NCBI RefSeq assembly: GCF_021347895.1
Contig: NC_067121.1
Coordinates: 29,871,974-29,935,973 of the forward strand
Source of the DNA: Acanthochromis polyacanthus
Lineage: Eukaryota > Chordata > Actinopteri > Pomacentridae
Direction of reading: 5' to 3'
DNA length: 64,000 bases
Below, in pieces: positions 13,501 to 26,121 of the stretch. The translations under genes and the position numbers were made by a program. The first letter of the stretch is position 1; each line of letters begins with the position of its first letter. A model generated the notes under the pieces. The model worked only from the letters and a program-made list of their open reading frames with translations. It had not been told where the DNA came from and did no database searches.

Positions 13501-14461
13501 ACAAATGCCATAGTTTAGAATGTCATTCGACAATTGACAAAAAACGTCATAGTTTAGTATGCCGTCCAAAAATGGACAAAAATGTCAAAGTTTAGAATGT
13601 CATCCTAAAATTCACAAAAAAATGTCATAGCTTAGTATGCCGTCCAAAAATGGACAAAAATGTCATAGTTTAGTATGTTGTCCGAAAATGGACAAAAACA
13701 TCATAGTTTAGTATGTTGTCCGACAATGGACAAAAACATCATAGTTTACTATGTCGTTTGAAAATCAACAAAAAATGTCATAGTTTAGAATGTCATTCAA
13801 AAATTGACAAAAAACGTCATAGTTCAGTATTTTGTTCGAAAATTGAATAAAACGTCATAGCTTAGTATGTTGTCCGAAAATGGACAAAAATCGTCATAGT
13901 TTAGTATGTCATCCTAAAATTTACAAAAAAACGTCATAGTTTAGTATGTCGTCCGAAAATGGACATTAAAGTTATTTGTGGTTCGAAAATTGGCAAGAAA
14001 GTAATTTTTTGTTCGAAAATGGACAAAAAAACGTAATAGTTTAGTATGTCGTCCGAAAATGTTTTTCTCAACTCCAGTCCGGTCCACTTTTTGGAGCGAT
14101 ACGGTCCACGTTTTCCTATACTCCAGTCCGGTCCACTTTTTGGAGCGATCCGGTCCACGTTTTCCTCAACTCCAGTCCGGTCCACTTTTTGGAGCGATCC
14201 GGTCCACGTTTTCCTCAACTCCAGTCCGATCCACTTTTTGGAGCGATCCGGTCCACGTTTTCCTCAACTCCAGTCCGGTGAACTTTTTGGAGCGATCCGG
14301 TCCACATTTTCCTATACTCCAGTCCGGTCCACTTTTTGGAGCGATCCGGTCCACGTTTTCCTCAACTCCAGTCCGGTCCACTTTTTGGAGTGATCCGGTC
14401 CACATTTTCCTATCATCCAGTCCGGTCCACTTTTTGGAATGATACGGTCTGAAAATCAACA

Positions 14462-15703
14462 TAGTTTAGTATGCTGTCTGAAAATCAACCAAAAATGTCA
14501 TAGCTTATAATATCGTTCGAAAATTGACAAAAATGTCATAGTTTAGTATTTTGTCCAAAAATGGAATAAAACGTCATAGTTTAGTATGTCGTCTTAAAAT
14601 GGACAAAAATGTCATAGTTTAGAATGTCGTCCGAAAATGGACAAAAACGTCATAGTTTAGTATGTTGTCCGAAAATGGACAAAAATCGTCATCCTTTAGT
14701 ATGTCGTCCGAAAATGGACATAAAAGGTATTTGTGGTTCGAAAATGGGCAAAAAAGTAATTTTTTGTTCGAAAATGGACAAAAACATCACAGTTTAGTAT
14801 GACGTCCGAACATGGAAAAAACTCATCTTTTGTCTAAAAATGGGAAAAAAGCATCATAGTTTAGTATTTCATCCGAAAATGTTTTCAACTCCAGTCCGAG
14901 CCACTTTTTAGAGCGATCCGGTCCACATTTTCCTATACTCCAGTCCGGTCCACTTTTTGGAGCGATCCGGTCCACGTTTTCCTCAACTCCAGTCCGGTCC
15001 ACTTTTTGGAGCGATCCGGTCCACATTTTCCTATCATCCAGTCCGGTCCACTTTTTGGAATGATACGGTCTGAAAATCGTCATAGTTTAGTATGCTGTCT
15101 GAAAATCAACCAAAAATGTCATAGCTTATAATATTGTTCGAAAATTGACAAAAATGTCATAGTTTAGTATTTTGTCCAAAAATGGAATAAAACGTCATAG
15201 TTTAGTATGTCGTCTTAAAATGGACAAAAATGTCATAGTTTAGAATGTCGTCCGAAAATTGACAAAAACGTCATAGTTTAGTATGTTGTCCGAAAATGGA
15301 CAAAAATCGTCATCCTTTAGTATGTCGTCCGAAAATGGACATAAAAGGTATTTGTGGTTCGAAAATGGGCAAAAAAGTAATTTTTTGTTCGAAAATGGAC
15401 AAAAACATCACAGTTTAGTATGACGTCCGAACATGGAAAAAACTCATCTTTTGTCTAAAAATGGGAAAAAAGCATCATAGTTTAGTATTTCATCCGAAAA
15501 TGTTTTCAACTCCAGTCCGAGCCACTTTTTAGAGCGATCCGGTCCACATTTTCCTATACTCCAGTCCGGTCCACTTTTTGGAGCGATCCGGTCCACGTTT
15601 TCCTCAACTCCAGTCCGGTCCACTTTTTGGAGCGATCCGGTCCACATTTTCCTATCATCCAGTCCGGTCCACTTTTTGGAATGATACGGTCTGAAAATCG
15701 TCA
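14462..15703. repeat. Tandem pair of 621-bp higher-order units
   Basis: Two adjacent copies (about 14462-15082 and 15083-15703), each containing a B block, a B-to-A junction, a short A block and an A-to-B junction. The period is 621 bp. Only scattered substitutions separate them, which implies a recent duplication. Confidence 0.85.
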
Positions 15704-16099
15704 TAGTTTAGTATGCTGTCTGAAAATCAACCAAAAATGTCATAGCTTATAATATCGTTCGAAAATTGACAAAAATGTCATAGTTTAGTATTTTGTCCAA
15801 AAATGGAATAAAACGTCATAGTTTAGTATGTCGTCTTAAAATGGACAAAAATGTCATAGTTTAGAATGTCGTCCGAAAATGGACAAAAACGTCATAGTTT
15901 AGTATGTTGTCCGAAAATGGACAAAAATCGTCATAGTTTAGTATGTCATCCTAAAATTTACAAAAAAACGTCATAGCTTAGTATGCCGTCCAAAAATAGA
16001 CAAAAATGTCATCGTTTAGTATTTTGTTCGAAAATTGAATAAAACGTCATAGCTTAGTATGTTGTCCGAAAATGGACAAAAATCGTCATAGTTTAGTAT

Positions 16100-16563
16100 T
16101 TTGTCTGAAAATGTACAAAAAAACGTCACAGTTTAGTATGTCATCTGAAAACGGACAACAAATGCCATAGTTTAGAATGTCATTCGACAATTGACAAAAA
16201 ACGTCATAGTTTAGTATGCCGTCCAAAAATGGACAAAAATGTCAAAGTTTAGTATGTCATCCTAAAATTCACAAAAAAATGTCATAGCTTAGTATGCCGT
16301 CCAAAAATGGACAAAAATGTCATAGTTTAGTATTTTGTCTGAAAATGTACAAAAAAACGTCACAGTTTAGTATGTCATCTGAAAACGGACAACAAATGCC
16401 ATAGTTTAGAATGTCATTCGACAATTGACAAAAAACGTCATAGTTTAGTATGCCGTCCAAAAATGGACAAAAATGTCAAAGTTTAGTATGTCATCCTAAA
16501 ATTCACAAAAAAATGTCATAGCTTAGTATGCCGTCCAAAAATGGACAAAAATGTCATAGTTTA
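16100..16563. repeat. 234-bp tandem duplication inside a B block
   Basis: TTTGTCTGAAAATGTAC recurs at 16101 and 16335 and the sequence after it is repeated. The duplication accounts for the shift from about 12,062 to 12,296 bp in the offset between this region and 3.9-4.7 kb, so it arose after that larger duplication. Confidence 0.75.
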
Positions 16564-18240
16564 GTATGTTGTCCGAAAATGGACAAAAACATCATAGTTT
16601 AGTATGTTGTCCGACAATGGACAAAAACATCATAGTTTAGTATGTCGTTTGAAAATGAACAAAAAATGTCATAGTTTAGAATGTCATTAAAAAAATTGAC
16701 AAAAAACGTCATAGTTCAGTATTTTGTTCGAAAATTGAATAAAACGTCATAGCTTAGTATGTTGTCCGAAAATGGACAAAAATCGTCATAGTTTAGTATG
16801 TCATCCTAAAATTTACAAAAAAACGTCATAGTTTAGTATGTCGTCCGAAAATGGACATTAAAGTTATTTGTGGTTCGAAAATTGGCAAGAAAGTAATTTT
16901 TTGTTCGAAAATGGACAAAAAAACGTAATAGTTTAGTATGTCGTCCGAAAATGTTTTTCTCAACTCCAGTCCGGTCCACTTTTTGGAGCGATACGGTCTG
17001 AAAAACGTCATAGTTTAGTATGCCGTCCGAAAATGAACAAAAATTGTCATAGCTTAGAATGTCGTCCGAAAATTGACAAAAATGTCATAGTTTAGTATTT
17101 TGTCCGAAAATGGAATAAAACGTCATAGTTTAGTATGTCGTCTTAAAATGGACAAAAACGTCATAGTTTAGTATTTTGTCTGAAAATTGAATAAAACGTC
17201 ATAGTTTAGTATGTTGTCCGAAAATGGACAAAAACGTCATAGTTTAGTATTTTGTCCGAAAATTGAATGAAACGTCATAGTTTAGTATGTTGTCTGAAAA
17301 TGCACAAAAATCGTCATCCTTTAGTATGTTGTCCGAAAATGGACATAAAAGGTATTTGTGGTTCGAAAATGGGCAAAAAAGTAATTTTTTGTTCGAAAAT
17401 GGACAAAAACGTCACACTTTAGTATGACGTCTGAAAATTGAAAAAACTCATCTTTTGTCTAAAAATGGGAGAAAAGCATCACAGTTTAGTATTTCATCCG
17501 AAAATGTTTTCAACTCCAGTCCGAGCCACTTTTTGGAGCCATCCGGTCCGCGTTTTCCTCAACTCCAGTCCGGTCAACTTTTTGGAGCGATCCGGTCCAC
17601 GTTTTCCTCAACTCCAGTCCGATCCACTTTTTGGAGCGATCCGGTCCACGCTTTCCTCAACTCCAGTCCGGTCCACTTTTTGGAGCGATCCGGTACACGT
17701 TTTCCTCAACTCCAGTCCGGTCCACTTTTTGGAGCGATCCGGTCCACGTTTTCCTCAACTCCAGTCCGGTTCACTTTTTGGAGCGATCCGGTCCACATTT
17801 TCCTATCATCCAGTCCGGTCCACTTTTTGGAATGATACGGTCTGAAAATCGTCATAGCTTATAACATCGTTCGAAAATTGACAAAAACGTCATAGTTTAG
17901 TATTTTGTCCAAAAATGGAATAAAACGTCATAGTTTAGTATTTTGTCCAAAAATGGAATAAAACGTCATAGTTTAGTATTTTGTCCAAAAATGGAATAAA
18001 ACGTCATAGTTTAGTATGTTGTCCGAAAATGGACAAAAATGTCATAGTTTAGAATGTCGTCCGAAAATGGACAAAAACGTCATAGTTTAGTATTTTGTTC
18101 GAAAATTGAATAAAACGTCATAGCTTAGTATGTTGTCCGAAAATGGACAAAAATCGTCATAGTTTAGTATGTCATCCTAAAATTTACAAAAAAAGTCATA
18201 GCTTAGTATGCCGTCCAAAAATAGACAAAAATGTCATAGT

Positions 18241-19815
18241 TTAGTATTTTGTCTGAAAATGTACAAAAAAACGTCACAGTTTAGTATGTCATCTGAAAAT
18301 GGACAACAAATGCCATAGTTTAGAATGTCATTCGACAATTGACAAAAAACGTCATAGTTTAGTATGCCGTCCAAAAATGGACAAAAATGTCAAAGTTTAG
18401 TATGTCATCCTAAAATTCACAAAAAAATGTCATAGCTTAGTATGCCGTCCAAAAATGGACAAAAATGTCATAGTTTAGTATGTTGTCCGAAAATGGACAA
18501 AAACATCATAGTTTAGTATGTTGTCCGACAATGGACAAAAACATCATAGTTTACTATGTCGTTTGAAAATCAACAAAAAATGTCATAGTTTAGAATGTCA
18601 TTCAAAAATTGACAAAAAACGTCATAGTTCAGTATTTTGTTCGAAAATTGAATAAAACATCATAGCTTAGTATGTTGTCCGAAAATGGACAAAAATCGTC
18701 ATAGTTTAGTATGTCATCCTAAAATTTACAAAAAAACGTCATAGTTTAGTATGTCGTCCGAAAATGGACATTAAAGTTATTTGTGGTTTGAAAATTGGCA
18801 AGAAAGTAATTTTTTGTTCGAAAATGGACAAAAAAACGTAATAATTTAGTATGTCGTCCGAAAATGTTTTCCTCAACTCCAGTCCGGTCCACTTTTTGGA
18901 GCGATCCGGTCCACATTTTGGAGTGATACGATCTGAAAAACGTCATAGTTTAGTATGCTGTCCGAAAATGAACAAAAAATGTCATAGCTTAGAATGTCGT
19001 CCGAAAATTGACAAAAATGTCATAGTTTAGTATTTTGTCTGAAAATGTACAAAAAACGTCACAGTTTAGTATGTCATCTGAAAATGGACAACAAATGCCA
19101 TAGTTTAGAATGTCATTCGACAATTGACAAAAAACGTCATAGTTTAGTATGCCGTCCAAAAATGGACAAAAATGTCAAAGTTTAGTATGTCATCCTAAAA
19201 TTCACAAAAAAATGTCATAGCTTAGTATGCCGTCCAAAAATGGACAAAAATGTCATAGTTTAGTATGTTGTCCGAAAATGGACAAAAACATCATAGTTTA
19301 GTATGTTGTCCGACAATGGACAAAAACATCATAGTTTACTATGTCGTTTGAAAATCAACAAAAAATGTCATAGTTTAGAATGTCATTCAAAAATTGACAA
19401 AAAACGTCATAGTTCAGTATTTTGTTCGAAAATTGAATAAAACATCATAGCTTAGTATGTTGTCCGAAAATGGACAAAAATCGTCATAGTTTAGTATGTC
19501 ATCCTAAAATTTACAAAAAAACGTCATAGTTTAGTATGTCGTCCGAAAATGGACATTAAAGTTATTTGTGGTTTGAAAATTGGCAAGAAAGTAATTTTTT
19601 GTTCGAAAATGGACAAAAAAACGTAATAATTTAGTATGTCGTCCGAAAATGTTTTCCTCAACTCCAGTCCGGTCCACTTTTTGGAGCGATCCGGTCCACA
19701 TTTTGGAGTGATACGATCTGAAAAACGTCATAGTTTAGTATGCTGTCCGAAAATGAACAAAAAATGTCATAGCTTAGAATGTCGTCCGAAAATTGACAAA
19801 AATGTCATAGTTTAG
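18241..19815. repeat. 785-bp tandem duplication of a satellite module
   Basis: The block beginning at GTCTGAAAATGTAC (18251) recurs at 19037, and the following A stub at 18868 recurs at 19653. The period is 785-786 bp. It lies immediately upstream of the 1.8-kb repeats and shares their sequence. Confidence 0.8.
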
Positions 19816-22800
19816 TATTTTGTCCGAAAATTGAATAAAACGTCATCCTTTAGTATGTCGTCCAAAAATGGACATAAAAGGTATTTGTGCTTCGAAAATG
19901 GGCAAAAAAGTAATTTTTTGTTCGAAAATAGACAAAAACGTCACAGTTTAGTATGACGTCCGAACATGGAAAAAACTCATCTTTTGTCTAAAAATGGAAA
20001 AAAAGTATCATAGTTTAGTATTTCATCCGAAAATGTTTTCAACTCCAGTCCGAGCCACTTTTTGGAGCGATCCGGTCCGCGTTTTCCTCAACTCCAGTCC
20101 GGTCCACTTTTTGGAGCGATCCGGTCCACGTTTTCCTCAACTCCAGTCCGGTCCACTTTTTGGAGCGATCCGGTCCACGTTTTCCTCAACTCCAGTCCGG
20201 TCCACTTTTTGGAGCCATCCGGTCCACGTTTTCCTCAACTCCAGTCCGGTCCACTTTTTGGAGCCATCCGGTCCACGTTTTCCTCAACTCCAGTCCGGTC
20301 CACTTTTTGGAGCGATCCGGTCCACATTTTGGAGTGATACGGTCTGAAAAAGGTCATACTTTAGTATGCTGTCCGAAAATGAACAAAAAATGTCATAGCT
20401 TAGAATGTCGTTCGAAAATTGACAAAAACGTCATAGTTTAGTATTTTGTCCGAAAATTGAAGAAAACGTCATAGTTTAGTATGTCGTCCGAAAATGGACA
20501 AAAACGTCATAGTTTAGTATTTTGTCCGAAAATGGACAAAAACATCATAGTTTAGTATGTTGTCCGAAAATGGACAAAAACATCATAGTTTAGTATGTCG
20601 TTTGAAAATGAACAAAAAATGTCATAGTTTAGAATGTCATTCAAAATTGACAAAAAACGTCATAGTTCAGTATTTTGTTCGAAAATTGAATAAAACGTCA
20701 TAGCTTAGTATGTTGTCCGAAAATGGACAAAAATCGTCATAGTTTAGTATGTCATCCTAAAATTTACAAAAAAACGTCATAGCTTAGTATGCCGTCCAAA
20801 AATGGACAAAAATGTCATAGTTTAGTATTTTGTCTGAAAATGTACAAAAAAACGTCATAGTTTAGTATGTCATCCGAAAATGGACAACAAATGCCATAGT
20901 TTAGAATGTCATTCGACAATTGACAAAAAACGTCATAGTTTAGTATGCCGTCCAAAAATGGACAAAAATGTCAAAGTTTAGTATGTCATCCTAAAATTCA
21001 CAAAAAAATGTCATAGCTTAGTATGCCGTCCAAAAATGGACAAAAATGTCATAGTTTAGTATGTTGTCCGAAAATGGACAAAAACATCATAGTTTAGTAT
21101 GTTGTCCGACAATGGACAAAAACATCATAGTTTACTATGTCGTTTGAAAATCAACAAAAAATGTCATAGTTTAGAATGTCATTCAAAAATTGACAAAAAA
21201 CGTCATAGTTCAGTATTTTGTTCGAAAATTGAATAAAACATCATAGCTTAGTATGTTGTCCGAAAATGGACAAAAATCGTCATAGTTTAGTATGTCATCC
21301 TAAAATTTACAAAAAAACGTCATAGTTTAGTATGTCGTCCGAAAATGGACATTAAAGTTATTTGTGGTTTGAAAATTGGCAAGAAAGTAATTTTTTGTTC
21401 GAAAATGGACAAAAAAACGTAATAATTTAGTATGTCGTCCGAAAATGTTTTCCTCAACTCCAGTCCGGTCCACTTTTTGGAGCGATCCGGTCCACATTTT
21501 GGAGTGATACGATCTGAAAAACGTCATAGTTTAGTATGCTGTCCGAAAATGAACAAAAAATGTCATAGCTTAGAATGTCGTCCGAAAATTGACAAAAATG
21601 TCATAGTTTAGTATTTTGTCCGAAAATTGAATAAAACGTCATCCTTTAGTATGTCGTCCAAAAATGGACATAAAAGGTATTTGTGCTTCGAAAATGGGCA
21701 AAAAAGTAATTTTTTGTTCGAAAATAGACAAAAACGTCACAGTTTAGTATGACGTCCGAACATGGAAAAAACTCATCTTTTGTCTAAAAATGGAAAAAAA
21801 GTATCATAGTTTAGTATTTCATCCGAAAATGTTTTCAACTCCAGTCCGAGCCACTTTTTGGAGCGATCCGGTCCGCGTTTTCCTCAACTCCAGTCCGGTC
21901 CACTTTTTGGAGCGATCCGGTCCACGTTTTCCTCAACTCCAGTCCGGTCCACTTTTTGGAGCGATCCGGTCCACGTTTTCCTCAACTCCAGTCCGGTCCA
22001 CTTTTTGGAGCCATCCGGTCCACGTTTTCCTCAACTCCAGTCCGGTCCACTTTTTGGAGCCATCCGGTCCACGTTTTCCTCAACTCCAGTCCGGTCCACT
22101 TTTTGGAGCGATCCGGTCCACATTTTGGAGTGATACGGTCTGAAAAAGGTCATACTTTAGTATGCTGTCCGAAAATGAACAAAAAATGTCATAGCTTAGA
22201 ATGTCGTTCGAAAATTGACAAAAACGTCATAGTTTAGTATTTTGTCCGAAAATTGAAGAAAACGTCATAGTTTAGTATGTCGTCCGAAAATGGACAAAAA
22301 CGTCATAGTTTAGTATTTTGTCCGAAAATGGACAAAAACATCATAGTTTAGTATGTTGTCCGAAAATGGACAAAAACATCATAGTTTAGTATGTCGTTTG
22401 AAAATGAACAAAAAATGTCATAGTTTAGAATGTCATTCAAAAATTGACAAAAAACGTCATAGTTCAGTATTTTGTTCGAAAATTGAATAAAACGTCATAG
22501 CTTAGTATGTTGTCCGAAAATGGACAAAAATCGTCATAGTTTAGTATGTCATCCTAAAATTTACAAAAAAACGTCATAGCTTAGTATGCCGTCCAAAAAT
22601 GGACAAAAATGTCATAGTTTAGTATTTTGTCTGAAAATGTACAAAAAAACGTCATAGTTTAGTATGTCATCCGAAAATGGACAACAAATGCCATAGTTTA
22701 GAATGTCATTCGACAATTGACAAAAAACGTCATAGTTTAGTATGCCGTCCAAAAATGGACAAAAATGTCAAAGTTTAGTATGTCATCCTAAAATTCACAA

Positions 22801-24373
22801 AAAAATGTCATAGCTTAGTATGCCGTCCAAAAATGGACAAAAATGTCATAGTTTAGTATGTTGTCCGAAAATGGACAAAAACATCATAGTTTAGTATGTT
22901 GTCCGACAATGGACAAAAACATCATAGTTTACTATGTCGTTTGAAAATCAACAAAAAATGTCATAGTTTAGAATGTCATTCAAAAATTGACAAAAAACGT
23001 CATAGTTCAGTATTTTGTTCGAAAATTGAATAAAACATCATAGCTTAGTATGTTGTCCGAAAATGGACAAAAATCGTCATAGTTTAGTATGTCATCCTAA
23101 AATTTACAAAAAAACGTCATAGTTTAGTATGTCGTCCGAAAATGGACATTAAAGTTATTTGTGGTTTGAAAATTGGCAAGAAAGTAATTTTTTGTTCGAA
23201 AATGGACAAAAAAACGTAATAATTTAGTATGTCGTCCGAAAATGTTTTCCTCAACTCCAGTCCGGTCCACTTTTTGGAGCGATCCGGTCCACATTTTGGA
23301 GTGATACGATCTGAAAAACGTCATAGTTTAGTATGCTGTCCGAAAATGAACAAAAAATGTCATAGCTTAGAATGTCGTCCGAAAATTGACAAAAATGTCA
23401 TAGTTTAGTATTTTGTCCGAAAATTGAATAAAACGTCATCCTTTAGTATGTCGTCCAAAAATGGACATAAAAGGTATTTGTGCTTCGAAAATGGGCAAAA
23501 AAGTAATTTTTTGTTCGAAAATAGACAAAAACGTCACAGTTTAGTATGACGTCCGAACATGGAAAAAACTCATCTTTTGTCTAAAAATGGAAAAAAAGTA
23601 TCATAGTTTAGTATTTCATCCGAAAATGTTTTCAACTCCAGTCCGAGCCACTTTTTGGAGCGATCCGGTCCGCGTTTTCCTCAACTCCAGTCCGGTCCAC
23701 TTTTTGGAGCGATCCGGTCCACGTTTTCCTCAACTCCAGTCCGGTCCACTTTTTGGAGCGATCCGGTCCACGTTTTCCTCAACTCCAGTCCGGTCCACTT
23801 TTTGGAGCCATCCGGTCCACGTTTTCCTCAACTCCAGTCCGGTCCACTTTTTGGAGCCATCCGGTCCACGTTTTCCTCAACTCCAGTCCGGTCCACTTTT
23901 TGGAGCGATCCGGTCCACATTTTGGAGTGATACGGTCTGAAAAAGGTCATACTTTAGTATGCTGTCCGAAAATGAACAAAAAATGTCATAGCTTAGAATG
24001 TCGTTCGAAAATTGACAAAAACGTCATAGTTTAGTATTTTGTCCGAAAATTGAAGAAAACGTCATAGTTTAGTATGTCGTCCGAAAATGGACAAAAACGT
24101 CATAGTTTAGTATTTTGTCCGAAAATGGACAAAAACATCATAGTTTAGTATGTTGTCCGAAAATGGACAAAAACATCATAGTTTAGTATGTCGTTTGAAA
24201 ATGAACAAAAAATGTCATAGTTTAGAATGTCATTCAAAAATTGACAAAAAACGTCATAGTTCAGTATTTTGTTCGAAAATTGAATAAAACGTCATAGCTT
24301 AGTATGTTGTCCGAAAATGGACAAAAATCGTCATAGTTTAGTATGTCATCCTAAAATTTACAAAAAAACGTCA
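19531..24373. repeat. Three-copy ~1,797-bp higher-order repeat
   Basis: Equivalent points fall at 19531, 21327 and 23124 (spacing 1,796 and 1,797 bp). Each unit contains one A stub, one A block of about six units and several B blocks. The third copy departs from the others at about 24374. Copies differ by very few bases, for example a single A indel near 20643, so amplification was recent or gene conversion is active. Confidence 0.88.
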
Positions 24374-26121
24374 TAGTTTAGTATGTCGTCCGAAAATGGA
24401 CATTAAAGTTATTTGTGGTTCGATAATTGGCAAGAAAGTAATTTTTTGTTCGAAAATGGACAAAAAAACGTAATAGTTTAGTATGTCGTCCGAAAATGTT
24501 TTCCTCAACTCCAGTCTGGTCCACTTTTTGGAGCGATACGGTCTGAAAAACGTCATAGTTTAGTATGCCGTCCGAAAATGAACAAAAAATGTCATAGCTT
24601 AGAATGTCGTCCGAAAACTGACAAAAATGTCATAGTTTAGCATTTTGTCCGAAAATTGAATAAAACGTCATAGTTTAGTATGTTGTCCGAAAATGGACAA
24701 AAACGTCATAGTTTAGTATTTTGTCCGAAAATTGAATAAAACGTCATAGTTTAGTATGTTGTCCGAAAATGGACAAAAACATGATAGTTTAGTATTTTGT
24801 CAGAAAATTGAATAAAACGTCATAGTTTAGTATGTTGTCTGAAAATGCACAAAAATTGTCATCCTTTAGTATGTCGTCCGAAAATGGACATAAAAGGTAT
24901 TTGTGGTTCGAAAATGGGCAAAAAAGTAATTTTTTGTTCGAAAATGGACAAAAACGTCACAGTTTAGTATGCTGTCTGAAAATCAACCAAAAATGTCATA
25001 GCTTATAATATCGTTCGAAAATTGACAAAAACGTCATAGTTTAGTATTTTGTCCAAAAATGGAATAAAACGTCTTAGTTTAGTATGTCGTCTTAAAATGG
25101 ACAAAAATGTCATAGTTTAGAATGTCGTCCGAAAATGGACAAAAACGTCATAGTTTAGTATTTTGTTCGAAAATTGAATAAAACGTCATAGCTTAGTATG
25201 TTGTCCAAAAATGGACAAAAATGTCATAGTTTAGTATTTTGTCTGAAAATGTACAAAAAACGTCATAGGTTAGTATGTCATCCGAAAATGGACAACAAAT
25301 GCCATAGTTTAGAATGTCATTCGAAAATTGACAAAAAACGTCATAGTTTAGTATGCCGTCCAAAAATGGACAAAAATGTCAAAGTTTAGTATGTCATCCT
25401 AAAATTCACAAAAAATTGTCATAGCTTAGTATGCCGTCCAAAAATGGACAAAAATGTCATAGTTTAGTATGTTGTCTGAAAATGGACAAAAACATCATCG
25501 TTTAGTATGTCATCCTAAAATTTACAAAAAAACGTCATAGTTTAGTATGTCGTCCGAAAATGGACATTAAAGTTATTTGTGGTTCGAAAATTGGCAAGAA
25601 AGTAATTTTTTGTTCGAAAATGGACAAAAAAACGTAATAATTTAGTATGTCTTCCAAAAATGTTTTCCTCAACTCCAGTCCGGTCCACTTTTTGGAGCGA
25701 TCCTGTCCACATTTTGGAGTGATACGGTCTGAAAAACGTCATAGTTTAGTATGCTGTCCGAAAATGAACAAAAAATGTCATAGCTTAGATTGTCGTCCGA
25801 AAATTGACAAAAACGTCATAGTTTAGTATTTTGTCCGAAAATTGAATAAAACGTCATAGTTTAGTATGTTGTCCGAAAATGGACAAAAACGTCATAGTTT
25901 AGTATTTTGTCCGAAAATTGAATAAAACGTCATATTTCAGTATGTTGTCCGAAAATGGACAAAAATCGTCATCCTTTAGTATGTCGTCCAAAAATGGACA
26001 TAAAAGGTATTTGTGCTTCAAAAATGGGCAAAAACGTAATTTTTTGTTCGTAAATGGACAAAAACGTCACAGTTTATTATGACGTCCGAACATGGAAAAA
26101 ACTCATCTTTTGTCTAAAAAT
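23124..26121. repeat. Satellite segment duplicated at +16,790 bp (copy 2)
   Basis: Second copy of 6334-9331. It also serves as the third copy of the 1,797-bp array, so at least two rounds of rearrangement overlap here. Confidence 0.85.
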
